Of a stretch of DNA of 64,000 nucleotides, positions 25,214 through 32,886 are shown in pieces (within the stretch, counting starts at the first letter, position 1; the number at the start of each line of letters is the position of its first letter). Both the position numbers and the translations under genes were made by a program. This DNA comes from Paractinoplanes bogorensis (GTDB taxonomy: Bacteria; Actinomycetota; Actinomycetes; Mycobacteriales; Micromonosporaceae): the NCBI RefSeq assembly GCF_018829635.1, contig NZ_JAHKKG010000005.1, positions 434,001-498,000 of the forward strand, given 5' to 3'. The notes beneath the pieces are model-generated. The model worked only from the letters and a program-made list of their open reading frames with translations, was not told where the DNA came from and did no database searches.

Positions 25214-26791
25214 GTGCCCTTCCTTAAGAGACGACACGTCATCGCCGCCGGCCTCGGCGCCCTGGTCCTGCTGGCCGGGGTGGCCCGCGCGCAGTTCGCC
25301 GACGCCGCCGCCAACGTCACCTACGACACCGGCAGCGGGCTGGTCTTCACCGTCAACGGGACCAACGGCAACATCAGCTCGCTGCAGCACAACGGCGTCG
25401 AGCTGGCCGCGAGCGGGCAGGCGGCCGGGCAGTTCCAGTCCGGCTGGTCGTCGGCGGCGGTGTCGAGCCGGACCATCGGCACCTCGGTGCTGGTCACCGT
25501 GGCCAACAGCGACCTCGGCGTGACGATGTACTACTTCGCGCGCCGCAACGACAACACGATCTACATCGCCACGAACATCACCAAGGCGCTGAACCCGGGG
25601 GAGGCCCGCTTCATCAGCCGCCTCAAGTCGTCACTGCTCACGACGTCGCCGGTGGCCGCGCGTACGGCCGGCTTCGGCACCACGGTCGAGGGTTCGGACG
25701 TCTTCGCTGATGCCAACGGCCGGACGGCGTCGAAGTTCTACAACTCGCAGCGCACGCTCGTGCAGCAGCCGTTCGGGGCGAGCGGGAACGGGCACGGGGC
25801 GTACATCATCCCGGGGTCGCACGAGATGAGCTCGGGCGGGCCGTTCTTCCGCGACATCGAGGTCAACGACACCGGCTCGGCGGTCAACATCACGCACTAC
25901 ATGTTCAGCGGCCACCAGCAGACCGAGCCGCTGCGCCTGGGGCTGCACGGCCCGTACGCGCTCGCCGTCACCGACGGCGCCCCGCCGGCCGGGCGGTCGC
26001 TCGACTTCCTGTCCGGGGCGATCCCGGGGCTGCTGCCCGACGCCCAGCGGGGAGGAGTTTCCGGTACGGCGTCCGGCGCCACCTCGGCCACGGTCGGGCT
26101 CGCCGGTCCCACGGGTCAGTACTGGGGCGCGGTGAAGTCCGGCCAGTTCGTGATCGGGCACATCCGGCCGGGTACCTACACGGCGACGCTCTACTCGGGA
26201 GAGCTGGCAGTCTCGTCCAAGACGGTCACCGTGGCCGGCGGCGCGACGACGACGGTCGCTTTGTCCGGTTCGGCGCCCGCCTCGGGAACGCTGCTGCAGC
26301 TCGGCGTCTTCGACGGCACCCCGGCCGGGTTCCGCAACGCCGACAAGATCGAGACGATGCACCCGTCGGACTCCCGCATGGCGTCGTGGCAACCCGGCAC
26401 GGTCTCGAGCGCGGCATCCTGGCCGATGGCGTCGTTCAAGGCGGTCAACTCGCCGCTGGCCCTGGCCTTCCCGCTCGCCTCGGTGCCGGCCAACGGGGTG
26501 CGGCTGCGGATCGCCATCACCGGTGGCTTCGCCGGCGGGCGGCCCGCGGTGTCGATCGGCGGCTTCACGTCCCCGGCGTCGGCCTCGCCCGCCTCCGAGA
26601 ACCTCAACTCGCGCGGTGTCACCCGTGGCACGTGGCGGGGCGTCAACCGCACCTACTCGTTCGCGATCCCGGCCGGCGCCTTGAAGACCGGCACCAACAC
26701 CCTGTCGATCTCGGTGATCAGCGGCAGCAGCGGCGACGGATTCCTGAGCCCCAATTTCGTGTACGACGCCATCGCCCTCGACCCGGCTTAA
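25214..26791 (+). CDS. Rhamnogalacturonan lyase, polysaccharide lyase family 4 type
   Basis: A 525-residue secreted protein. A signal peptide occupies residues 1-27 or so (RRHVIAAGLGALVLLAGVARA). The N-terminal beta-sandwich (TYDTGSGLVFTVNGTNGNISSLQHNGVELA) matches the PL4 lyase domain. A short fibronectin-like middle domain (GTYTATLYSGELAVSSKTVTV) and a C-terminal carbohydrate-binding-like domain ending LSPNFVYDAIALDPA follow, the three-domain PL4 order. It would cleave the rhamnogalacturonan backbone of pectin by beta-elimination. GTG start. It fits a soil saprophyte living on plant matter. Confidence 0.85.
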   Translation: MPFLKRRHVIAAGLGALVLLAGVARAQFADAAANVTYDTGSGLVFTVNGTNGNISSLQHNGVELAASGQAAGQFQSGWSSAAVSSRTIGTSVLVTVANSDLGVTMYYFARRNDNTIYIATNITKALNPGEARFISRLKSSLLTTSPVAARTAGFGTTVEGSDVFADANGRTASKFYNSQRTLVQQPFGASGNGHGAYIIPGSHEMSSGGPFFRDIEVNDTGSAVNITHYMFSGHQQTEPLRLGLHGPYALAVTDGAPPAGRSLDFLSGAIPGLLPDAQRGGVSGTASGATSATVGLAGPTGQYWGAVKSGQFVIGHIRPGTYTATLYSGELAVSSKTVTVAGGATTTVALSGSAPASGTLLQLGVFDGTPAGFRNADKIETMHPSDSRMASWQPGTVSSAASWPMASFKAVNSPLALAFPLASVPANGVRLRIAITGGFAGGRPAVSIGGFTSPASASPASENLNSRGVTRGTWRGVNRTYSFAIPAGALKTGTNTLSISVISGSSGDGFLSPNFVYDAIALDPA

Positions 26792-26831
26792 TACGGTTTC
26801 GCCGCGCGCCCCGGCCGTGTTCGATAGCGGC

Positions 26832-27353
26832 ATGGTCGAGGTGCTGGCACTCCACGGGTCGCCCGGGTCGGGCAAGACCACCCTCGCACGCGAACTGTCC
26901 GAGACGATGCGGATGGCCGACATCGCCCACGGACTGGTCGACCTGGACGATCTGAGCATCGTGCACCCGTACGCGGGACCGCAGTTCTCGCGCGACAACC
27001 TGCGGGCCGTCTTCCCGAACTATGTGGCCGCCGCGCCCGGCCTCCACCTGATCGTGCCGCTCGTCTTCAACGACGAGGACGACGTCGACCTGCTCAAGGC
27101 GGCCGTGCCGGGTGCGCGGCTGATCGTCTGCGAGACGACGGCGCCGATCGACGTGCTGAAGAAGCGGGTGACCGCACGCGAGCCGACCGAGGAGTGGCGC
27201 CGGCGGCTGCGCGACTTCGTCGACCTCTATCGCTCGCGCGACGACCACGTCCGGATCCGGGACTTCCAGGTGAGCACCTACCCGGCCACGGTGGCGGAGT
27301 CCGCGGCCGAGATCCTGGAGAAGGCGGGCTGGCTCACCCCTTCCGGGCGCTGA
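26832..27353 (+). CDS. P-loop nucleotide-binding protein, kinase-like
   Basis: A 173-residue protein with Walker A GSPGSGKTTLARELSE at residues 9-24 and a LVDLDDLS acidic strand, the layout of adenylylsulfate-, shikimate- or gluconate-kinase-like P-loop proteins. The arginine-rich stretch VLKKRVTAREPTEEWRRRLRDF could be the lid. The substrate is unknown. ATG at 26832 is used because it puts the P-loop at the usual distance; GTG at 26817 is possible. The 3' end overlaps the convergent methyltransferase by 20 bp. Confidence 0.82.
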   Translation: MVEVLALHGSPGSGKTTLARELSETMRMADIAHGLVDLDDLSIVHPYAGPQFSRDNLRAVFPNYVAAAPGLHLIVPLVFNDEDDVDLLKAAVPGARLIVCETTAPIDVLKKRVTAREPTEEWRRRLRDFVDLYRSRDDHVRIRDFQVSTYPATVAESAAEILEKAGWLTPSGR

Positions 27354-28041
27354 CCAGGTGGGTCGGCAGCCACGGACCCGACCACCACTGGCGCCAGCCC
27401 AGGCCGTGCCGCTCGACGTCGGTCACGGGCAGGGTGCGCAGGCGACGCTCGTACTGGACCGTGTGGTTGAGGTCGGCCAGCAACAGCCGGCCGCCCGGCC
27501 GCAGGACGCGTACGGCCTCGGAAATCGCCCGGTCCCGGTCGCCGAAGTCCCTGAGGTTGTGCACCACGATGTTCGAGACGACCAGGTCGAACGATTCGTC
27601 CGGGAACGGCAGCGCGGTGATGTTCGCCGTCTCGACCGACACCCGCTCGGCAACGCCGGCCGCCGTGGCGTTGCGTAACGTCGCGTCGGGTCCGTTGCCG
27701 GACTGATCGGCCCGCCACAGATCGACGCCGACCGCCCCGCCCCGCGGCACCCGGCGCGCGGCCGAGATCAGCAGAGCGCCGCGCCCGCACCCCAGGTCTA
27801 GCACTTCTTCGTCGCCGCGCAGCCCGAGCCCGTCGAGCAGCCGCCCCCACACCACGAATTTGCCCACCCGCGACGCGTAGAACCCGAGCCCGCAGCACGC
27901 GCCGATCGCCAGCACCCCCAGCAGCGGCCACCAGCTGCGGCTCAGCACGGCCTGCACCAGCCCGGCCACGGCCAGCAGCGCCGGCACGACAAGCAGCCGC
28001 GGCGCGTCGACACCATAGGATCCGGGCGGCCGCTCAGACAT
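27334..28041 (-). CDS. Membrane-anchored class I SAM methyltransferase
   Basis: A 235-residue protein. Two N-terminal helices (LLVVPALLAVAGLVQAVL and WPLLGVLAIGACCGLGFY) anchor a methyltransferase domain with motif I EVLDLGCGRGALL, the acidic post-I loop VGVDLW, motif II-like FDLVVSNIVVHNL and VLRPGGRLLLADL. The family (ubiquinone/arsenite methyltransferase-like, Methyltransf_11/25) does not fix the substrate. The VVHNL motif and membrane location hint at a lipophilic acceptor. Confidence 0.87.
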   Translation of the reverse strand: MSERPPGSYGVDAPRLLVVPALLAVAGLVQAVLSRSWWPLLGVLAIGACCGLGFYASRVGKFVVWGRLLDGLGLRGDEEVLDLGCGRGALLISAARRVPRGGAVGVDLWRADQSGNGPDATLRNATAAGVAERVSVETANITALPFPDESFDLVVSNIVVHNLRDFGDRDRAISEAVRVLRPGGRLLLADLNHTVQYERRLRTLPVTDVERHGLGWRQWWSGPWLPTHLVSARKG

Positions 28042-28082
28042 CGGCTTCTCCCATCTGGCCCGCCTGGCGGGAGCAATTCACG

Positions 28083-28580
28083 CTACTGATCAACGGTGAA
28101 GATGACAGCCCGGTTCGCAGCCGCAGCCTTGCCGTAGAAGTCACGTACCTTGCCGAACCAGTACCAGGTGTAGTCGAAGTCTTCATCGCTGAGCACACCC
28201 TGATAGTCCTCGGGGTCGATGCGGTCATAGCGGCGGCGCATCCAAGTCCGGTCCACCTTTTCGAGGGCTTCGGCGACCTGGGCGACCTCGGCCGGACGCA
28301 CGTGCACCACGAAGTATTCCTCGCCCTCGTGGTGGTGGTCGCCACCGAGCACCGCCATGTCCAGCGGAGACAGGCGTCGGCCGCTACCGAGCGTCCCGTC
28401 GCTCAGGCACCGATGGATCGCATCCCAGGCTTTATCCGTCTCGCAGTCCAACGGATCGCCCTCCCAGTCACCCATCTCGACGTCCTCGACGAACTCCCGA
28501 ACCTCGGAGTCGTCACGTGTCGCGATCAGCGCTGCTTCCTGCTCGTCGGTAAGCGCATAGAACATTCCGCGGCATGCCAT
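28083..28580 (-). CDS. DUF1877 (YfbM-like) family protein
   Basis: A 165-residue protein of the DUF1877 family. Conserved features are the start MACRGMFYALTDEQ, WDAIHRCLSDGT, the glycine/histidine turn VLGGDHHHEGEEYFV, and the end DYTWYWFGKVRDFYGKAA. Members are cytoplasmic, often near toxin-immunity or conflict genes, and have no known activity. The next minus-strand gene upstream (ending 28646) is another small hypothetical. The two genes have only a short gap between them. Confidence 0.88.
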   Translation of the reverse strand: MACRGMFYALTDEQEAALIATRDDSEVREFVEDVEMGDWEGDPLDCETDKAWDAIHRCLSDGTLGSGRRLSPLDMAVLGGDHHHEGEEYFVVHVRPAEVAQVAEALEKVDRTWMRRRYDRIDPEDYQGVLSDEDFDYTWYWFGKVRDFYGKAAAANRAVIFTVDQ

Positions 28581-28645
28581 GGCCAGCAGGGTACGTGTGC
28601 CGCCGCCGGCGAAGGCTGCTCGGCAGATGTGGATGGCAATCTCGG

Positions 28646-29074
28646 CTAGACCTGGCGTCGGCGAACCGGGACCGGTGGATCGGGGAAGCGCGCATCACAG
28701 GCATCGCACAGCGTGAGTTCTGTGGTCCGCCATTCGCGAAGCTCTGCGGTGGCACCACACCATTCGCACACCGTTCGGGAAAGAGTTCGGAACGCGTCCG
28801 TGATGGTGGACAGCTCGTCTGACTCCTCCGGCGACCACTGCGGTTGATCCTGGACCCGTCGGCGCGGGAACGCCTGGAACGAGAGTTCGCCGTCCTCCTG
28901 TCTGATGTCCAGGAGCTCGTATTCTCCGAAGACGGCCACGAGTCGTTCGTGGCAGGCCTCAACGAGTGCCCGCCATCCCTCGCCGACCCACGCCACGTCG
29001 AAATCGCCGTGGCGGCCGTGTGGCCGCAGCCGGTCGATCAACTCAGGGCTGTTGACGGGATCGAGGCACCACAC
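28646..29074 (-). CDS. Small protein with zinc-ribbon-like C-terminus
   Basis: A 142-residue protein of no recognised family. The C-terminal part has CEWCG...CDACDARF, four cysteines in two C-x2-C knuckles about 22 residues apart, which would bind one zinc. The N-terminal part (LIDRLRPHGRHGDFDVAWVGEGWRALVEACHERL) looks like an immunity-protein or SUKH-like start, but the match is weak. It may form a pair with the DUF1877 gene. Confidence 0.7.
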   Translation of the reverse strand: MWCLDPVNSPELIDRLRPHGRHGDFDVAWVGEGWRALVEACHERLVAVFGEYELLDIRQEDGELSFQAFPRRRVQDQPQWSPEESDELSTITDAFRTLSRTVCEWCGATAELREWRTTELTLCDACDARFPDPPVPVRRRQV

Positions 29075-29187
29075 CGACTGAGCCTTCCATAGTTCGAGAC
29101 CACGCGCGTGGCCGCGGACAGCCGTCGAAGCGTGGCGATCGCCGGAACCGGCGTGACCGGGCCGGTGCGGCAGGCGGGCAGATGACA

Positions 29188-29220
29188 GCGGCCACCGGTG
29201 CGAGTCGCACCGATGGCCGC
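29188..29220 (-). terminator. Long hairpin downstream of the beta-helix gene
   Basis: GCGGCCA-C-CGGTGCGA pairs with TCGCACCG-A-TGGCCGC, 15 of 16 positions, with almost no loop. It lies 28 bp past the stop of the minus-strand gene that ends at 29249 and would end its transcript. Confidence 0.75.
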
Positions 29221-29248
29221 CGTGTGTTCAGTTCAGATCAGGCCTGCA

Positions 29249-31501
29249 TCAGGGGTACGCCACCACGTTGCGCGGGGTGGTGTTGCCGGCCGGGTTGGGG
29301 ACCGAGCCGCCGGTGTCGTTGACGACGTTGGCGATGGTGCCGACGTCGCCCAGGGAGACCGTCAGGATGCTGCGCAGCTGCACGCCGGAGCGGTTCGGGA
29401 CCTCGAAGGCCCGGTCGACCCGGACGCTCGGGTTCACGTTGAAGAAGGAGTACGAGCCGCCACCCCAGAGCTGGTGCTCGGTCACGTTGTCGGCGACCTT
29501 GTAGGCGGCGTAGCCGTTTCCGCGGGGGCCGATCCAGGCCGCCTGGTTGGGCACGTCGTACGGCTTCTCGTTCTGGAAGAAGATCGTCTTGCCGCGGTTG
29601 CCGTTCCAGATCACCTCGTACTTCTGGTAGTGCTCGACGAACAGGCCGGTGGCCAGCACGTCGTCACCGTTGACGATGAGGCCGGTGTCGCCGGTGTTCA
29701 CCGTCCAGCCGGTCGGGGCGCCACCGTGGTCGGCGCGCCAGGCCCAGATGTGGTCGATGATCGTGTCGTCGCTGTGCACGGCCAGGGTGGTGGTGGCCTT
29801 GCCCTGCACGCTGCTGCCGATGCGGAAGAACACGTCCTGGATGCTGATCGGGTTCGCCGCGTGGTCGGTGTGCACGCCGGCCCGGCCGACGCTCATCAGG
29901 GTCGGGCTGTTGGTCGTGCCGGCGTCGAACGTGATGCCGCTGACCTTGACGCCGTCGACGTCGGCCACGTTGAGCGCCTCGACACCGCCGGTCGGGATCA
30001 GGGTCGGGTAGCCGATGCCGGTGACCACGGTGTTGGCCCGGGTGACCTGCAGCGTCTGGTTGAGCGAGTAGGTGCCCGGGGTGAAGAACAGGTTCAGGCC
30101 CTGGGCCAGCGCCTGGTTGATGCGGGCGGCGCTGTCGGTCGGCTTGGCGACGTAGAACTCACGCATCGGGATCGACGTGCCGGCGGTGTTCGGCCAGCTG
30201 GCGCCCGCGGAGTTGCGGCGCAGGGCGGGCACGAAGACGCGGTACTTGCCGGTGTTGTCGATGTAGAGGAACGGCTTCTCCCGGGTGACCGGGGTGGTCG
30301 CCAGCGTGGTGTGCGGCGGGTTCGGGAACGCGTTGCCCGGGGCACCCTGCACGCCGGAGAACACCATGTTCCAGACGCCACCCTCCCAGCGGCCCACCTT
30401 GCTGTCGCGGGTGTACCACTGCTGCTGCGAGCCGGAGGAGATGGTGCCGTCGACGATCGAGTCGGCCAGGTAGCCACCGCTGGAGTAGCCCTGCCCGTTG
30501 TCCTGGTTGGACGGGGCCAGGGTCAGGTTGCCCTTGATGTGCACGCGGCGCATCGGGGCGGCCTGCGAGACGGCCCACCGGTTGGTGCCGCCCTCGGGCA
30601 CGATGGACAGGTTCTCCATGCTGCGCCAGAAGTTCTGGGTCGCGTTCTTCTCGTCGCCGTAGTTCCAGCCCGAGTCGACGTTGACCGCACCGTTGATCGT
30701 CACGTCGTCGGGGTTGAGACCGAGACCGGCGACCGTGGTGTAGAAGCCGACGTTGGCCCAGACCCGCCCGTACGTGCCGGGCTTGAACAGGAACACGTGG
30801 CGCTGGGTGCCGAACTGCGCGGTCGGGCTGCGCAGCTGCGCGTTGAACGCCGAGTCGACCGCCGTCTGGATCGTCGCGGCGGACGTGCCCGGGTCGAAGA
30901 TCCGGACGTTGCCGCCGAAGTCCGGGGTGTCGGACGTCGGCAGGGCCGGTCCGGTGGTGGGCGGCGTGGTGGGCGGGTTGGTGGTGGCGCCGAAGACCTG
31001 GAACTCCCAGAGCGAGTAGCCGTACGGGGTGGCCCGGGTCGTGCCGTTCATGCGCACGTACCGGCCGCTGCCCGAGACGTTGAGGGTCTGGAGGCCGGCC
31101 TTGCCGACCGTGGTCGGGGTGATGTTGGTCCATCTGGTGCCGTTGGCCGAGGTCTGGATGGTGAAGGCCGACGCGTACGCGGCCTCCCAGTTCAGCTCGA
31201 CCCGGCTGATCGACTGGGTGCTGCCCAGGTCGACCTGCAGCCACTGGGGGTCGGCGAACGTGCTGGACCAGCGGGTGCCGGTGTTACCGTCGACCGCCGC
31301 GCCCGCGGTGAAGGCGCCACTCTCGACGGACGAGGCGGTGGCCGGCTTGCCCTGCGAGATAGGGGTTTCCGCGGCGCTGGCATTGGTCGTGACCGCGGCG
31401 ACTGTGATGCCGAGGGCGGTGGCCAGCACCGCGCTCATGGCGATCAGTCCACGTCGTCGATTCTTCTTCGGCGGTGGGGATGTCAGTGTCGGGGATGTCA
31501 T
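29249..31501 (-). CDS. Secreted discoidin (F5/8 type C) and parallel beta-helix protein
   Basis: A 750-residue exported protein. A signal peptide (RRGLIAMSAVLATALGITVAAV...NASA) ends near residue 44. A discoidin/CBM32-like domain follows (about 48-170: SVESGAFTAGAAVDGNTGTRWSS...WLQVDLGS...LWEFQVFG). A Thr/Pro linker joins it to a domain of about 550 residues with pectate-lyase-like beta-helix texture (VRIFDPGTSAATIQTAVDSAF, HIWAWRADHGG, GLFVEHYQKYEVIWNG). Homologues are often labelled adenylyl cyclase, for which nothing here gives support. A glycan-active role is more likely but inferred. The operators just upstream suggest sugar control. Confidence 0.82.
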   Translation of the reverse strand: MTSPTLTSPPPKKNRRRGLIAMSAVLATALGITVAAVTTNASAAETPISQGKPATASSVESGAFTAGAAVDGNTGTRWSSTFADPQWLQVDLGSTQSISRVELNWEAAYASAFTIQTSANGTRWTNITPTTVGKAGLQTLNVSGSGRYVRMNGTTRATPYGYSLWEFQVFGATTNPPTTPPTTGPALPTSDTPDFGGNVRIFDPGTSAATIQTAVDSAFNAQLRSPTAQFGTQRHVFLFKPGTYGRVWANVGFYTTVAGLGLNPDDVTINGAVNVDSGWNYGDEKNATQNFWRSMENLSIVPEGGTNRWAVSQAAPMRRVHIKGNLTLAPSNQDNGQGYSSGGYLADSIVDGTISSGSQQQWYTRDSKVGRWEGGVWNMVFSGVQGAPGNAFPNPPHTTLATTPVTREKPFLYIDNTGKYRVFVPALRRNSAGASWPNTAGTSIPMREFYVAKPTDSAARINQALAQGLNLFFTPGTYSLNQTLQVTRANTVVTGIGYPTLIPTGGVEALNVADVDGVKVSGITFDAGTTNSPTLMSVGRAGVHTDHAANPISIQDVFFRIGSSVQGKATTTLAVHSDDTIIDHIWAWRADHGGAPTGWTVNTGDTGLIVNGDDVLATGLFVEHYQKYEVIWNGNRGKTIFFQNEKPYDVPNQAAWIGPRGNGYAAYKVADNVTEHQLWGGGSYSFFNVNPSVRVDRAFEVPNRSGVQLRSILTVSLGDVGTIANVVNDTGGSVPNPAGNTTPRNVVAYP

Positions 31502-31569
31502 ATGCCTGCCTTGTCGGGCGGGTGGCCGCGCCTCCGTGGGGACGGACGCGCAGCGGAACGGGGAGCCGT

Positions 31570-31594
31570 GCAAGCGCTCCCAGAGAGCGCTTTC
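31570..31594 (-). promoter_or_regulatory. Double LacI-type operator before the beta-helix gene
   Basis: Two AGCGCT-centred dyads lie 13 bp apart (centres near 31575 and 31588), about 70-90 bp upstream of the gene. Read on the minus strand, one is TGGGAGCGCTTGCA, two mismatches from the CebR/CelR box TGGGAGCGCTCCCA known from actinobacterial cellulose genes. The other is AAAGCGCTCT. No LacI gene is in the window. Confidence 0.6.
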
Positions 31595-31687
31595 CGGGAA
31601 TTGTTACTTCGCTGTTCAGGAGCGTCAATATCCCGGCAACAAAGCTGCCCCTTTGACCCCGACCTGCCGAAGTGCGGCGGGAAACTG

Positions 31688-32845
31688 TTATCCGAGGGCG
31701 AGCGGATCGTCCAGAAGGCACGCGAAGCCGAGGTCGGCCGCGCCGATCAGGGTGGCGTCGTCGGCCAGGGCCGAGACCCGCAGCTGGGCCCGTTCGCGCG
31801 AGACGGGCATGGCGTGCCGGCTGATCCGGGCGGTCACCTGCGGGGCGGCGGCCGTGAAGACGTCGCGCAGCATGCCGCCGAAGATGACCACGCCCGGGTT
31901 GAACAGGTTGATCAGGTTGGCCACGCCGATGCCGAGCCAGTCGCCGATCCCGGCCACGGCGGCCGACGCGACCTGGTCGCCCGCGAGGGCGTCGCGCACC
32001 ACCTCGGCCACGGTGGCGGAGCCGGGCGCGCGGCCGGCCGCCGCGATCAGGGCGTACTCGCCGGTCTCGGCCTCGAGGCAGCCCTGCGATCCGCACAGGC
32101 AGTCCCGGCCGTCGAACGGGTTGACCAGCATGTGCCCGACCTCGCAGCCGTAGCCGCCGTCGCCGCCCATCAGCCGGCCGCCGACCAGGATGCCGCCGCC
32201 CACGCCGACGTCGCCGTGCAGATAGATCAGGTCGGGGACGCCCACGCCGGCGCCGCGTTCGTACTCGGCCAAGGCACCCAGGTGCGCCTCGTTGCCGACC
32301 GCGACCGGGCGGCTGATGTCGAGAGCGCGGGCCAGCTCGGTGCCGAACGCCTGGTCGACCCAGCCCATCTCGGGCCCGTAGCGGACCATCCCGTCGCCCG
32401 GCCGGATCATGCCGCAGTAGGAGGCGCCCACTCCCACGCACACCGATTCCGCCGGCGCCTCGCTGAGCAGCTCATGACCCAGAGACGCCAGTTTCCGTAC
32501 GACGGTGTCGAGGTCGACGCCGGTCCGCGTGCGGCCCGCGGAGCGGCGGTCCAGGATCTGCCCGCCCAGCCCGACGCGCGCCACGGTGAGCCGGTCGACC
32601 GCCACGTCGATCGCGAGCACGAAGACGTGTGGCGACGGGCGCACGACCAGCGACGGGCGGCCCGCCCCGGTGGTCCCGGCCGGTCGTTCCTCGGTGACCA
32701 GCCCGGCCCCGGCCAGTTCGGCCGTCAGGGCCAGGATCGTGCTGCGGTTGACGCCCATCCGCTCGGCCAGCGCGGCACGCGACAGCGGCCCGCTCACGTG
32801 CACGTGGTGCAGCAGGGTTCCGAGGCTGGGCCGGTGTCTGGTCAT
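31688..32845 (-). CDS. ROK family transcriptional regulator
   Basis: A 385-residue ROK protein with an N-terminal winged HTH (PLSRAALAERMGVNRSTILALTAELAGAGLVTEE). The sugar-kinase-like domain carries the metal site GHMLVNPFDGRDCLCGSQGCLEAETG (CxCGxxGC plus His) and the glycine motif HGDVGVGGGILVGG. ROK repressors of this layout sense sugars and control uptake or degradation genes. It follows glycogen phosphorylase by 41 bp on the same strand and precedes the secreted beta-helix gene, so control of either is possible. Confidence 0.92.
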   Translation of the reverse strand: MTRHRPSLGTLLHHVHVSGPLSRAALAERMGVNRSTILALTAELAGAGLVTEERPAGTTGAGRPSLVVRPSPHVFVLAIDVAVDRLTVARVGLGGQILDRRSAGRTRTGVDLDTVVRKLASLGHELLSEAPAESVCVGVGASYCGMIRPGDGMVRYGPEMGWVDQAFGTELARALDISRPVAVGNEAHLGALAEYERGAGVGVPDLIYLHGDVGVGGGILVGGRLMGGDGGYGCEVGHMLVNPFDGRDCLCGSQGCLEAETGEYALIAAAGRAPGSATVAEVVRDALAGDQVASAAVAGIGDWLGIGVANLINLFNPGVVIFGGMLRDVFTAAAPQVTARISRHAMPVSRERAQLRVSALADDATLIGAADLGFACLLDDPLALG

Positions 32846-32886
32846 CCCACCGACATCAAACAAGCACGGACCGCGATTGCCAAGCG

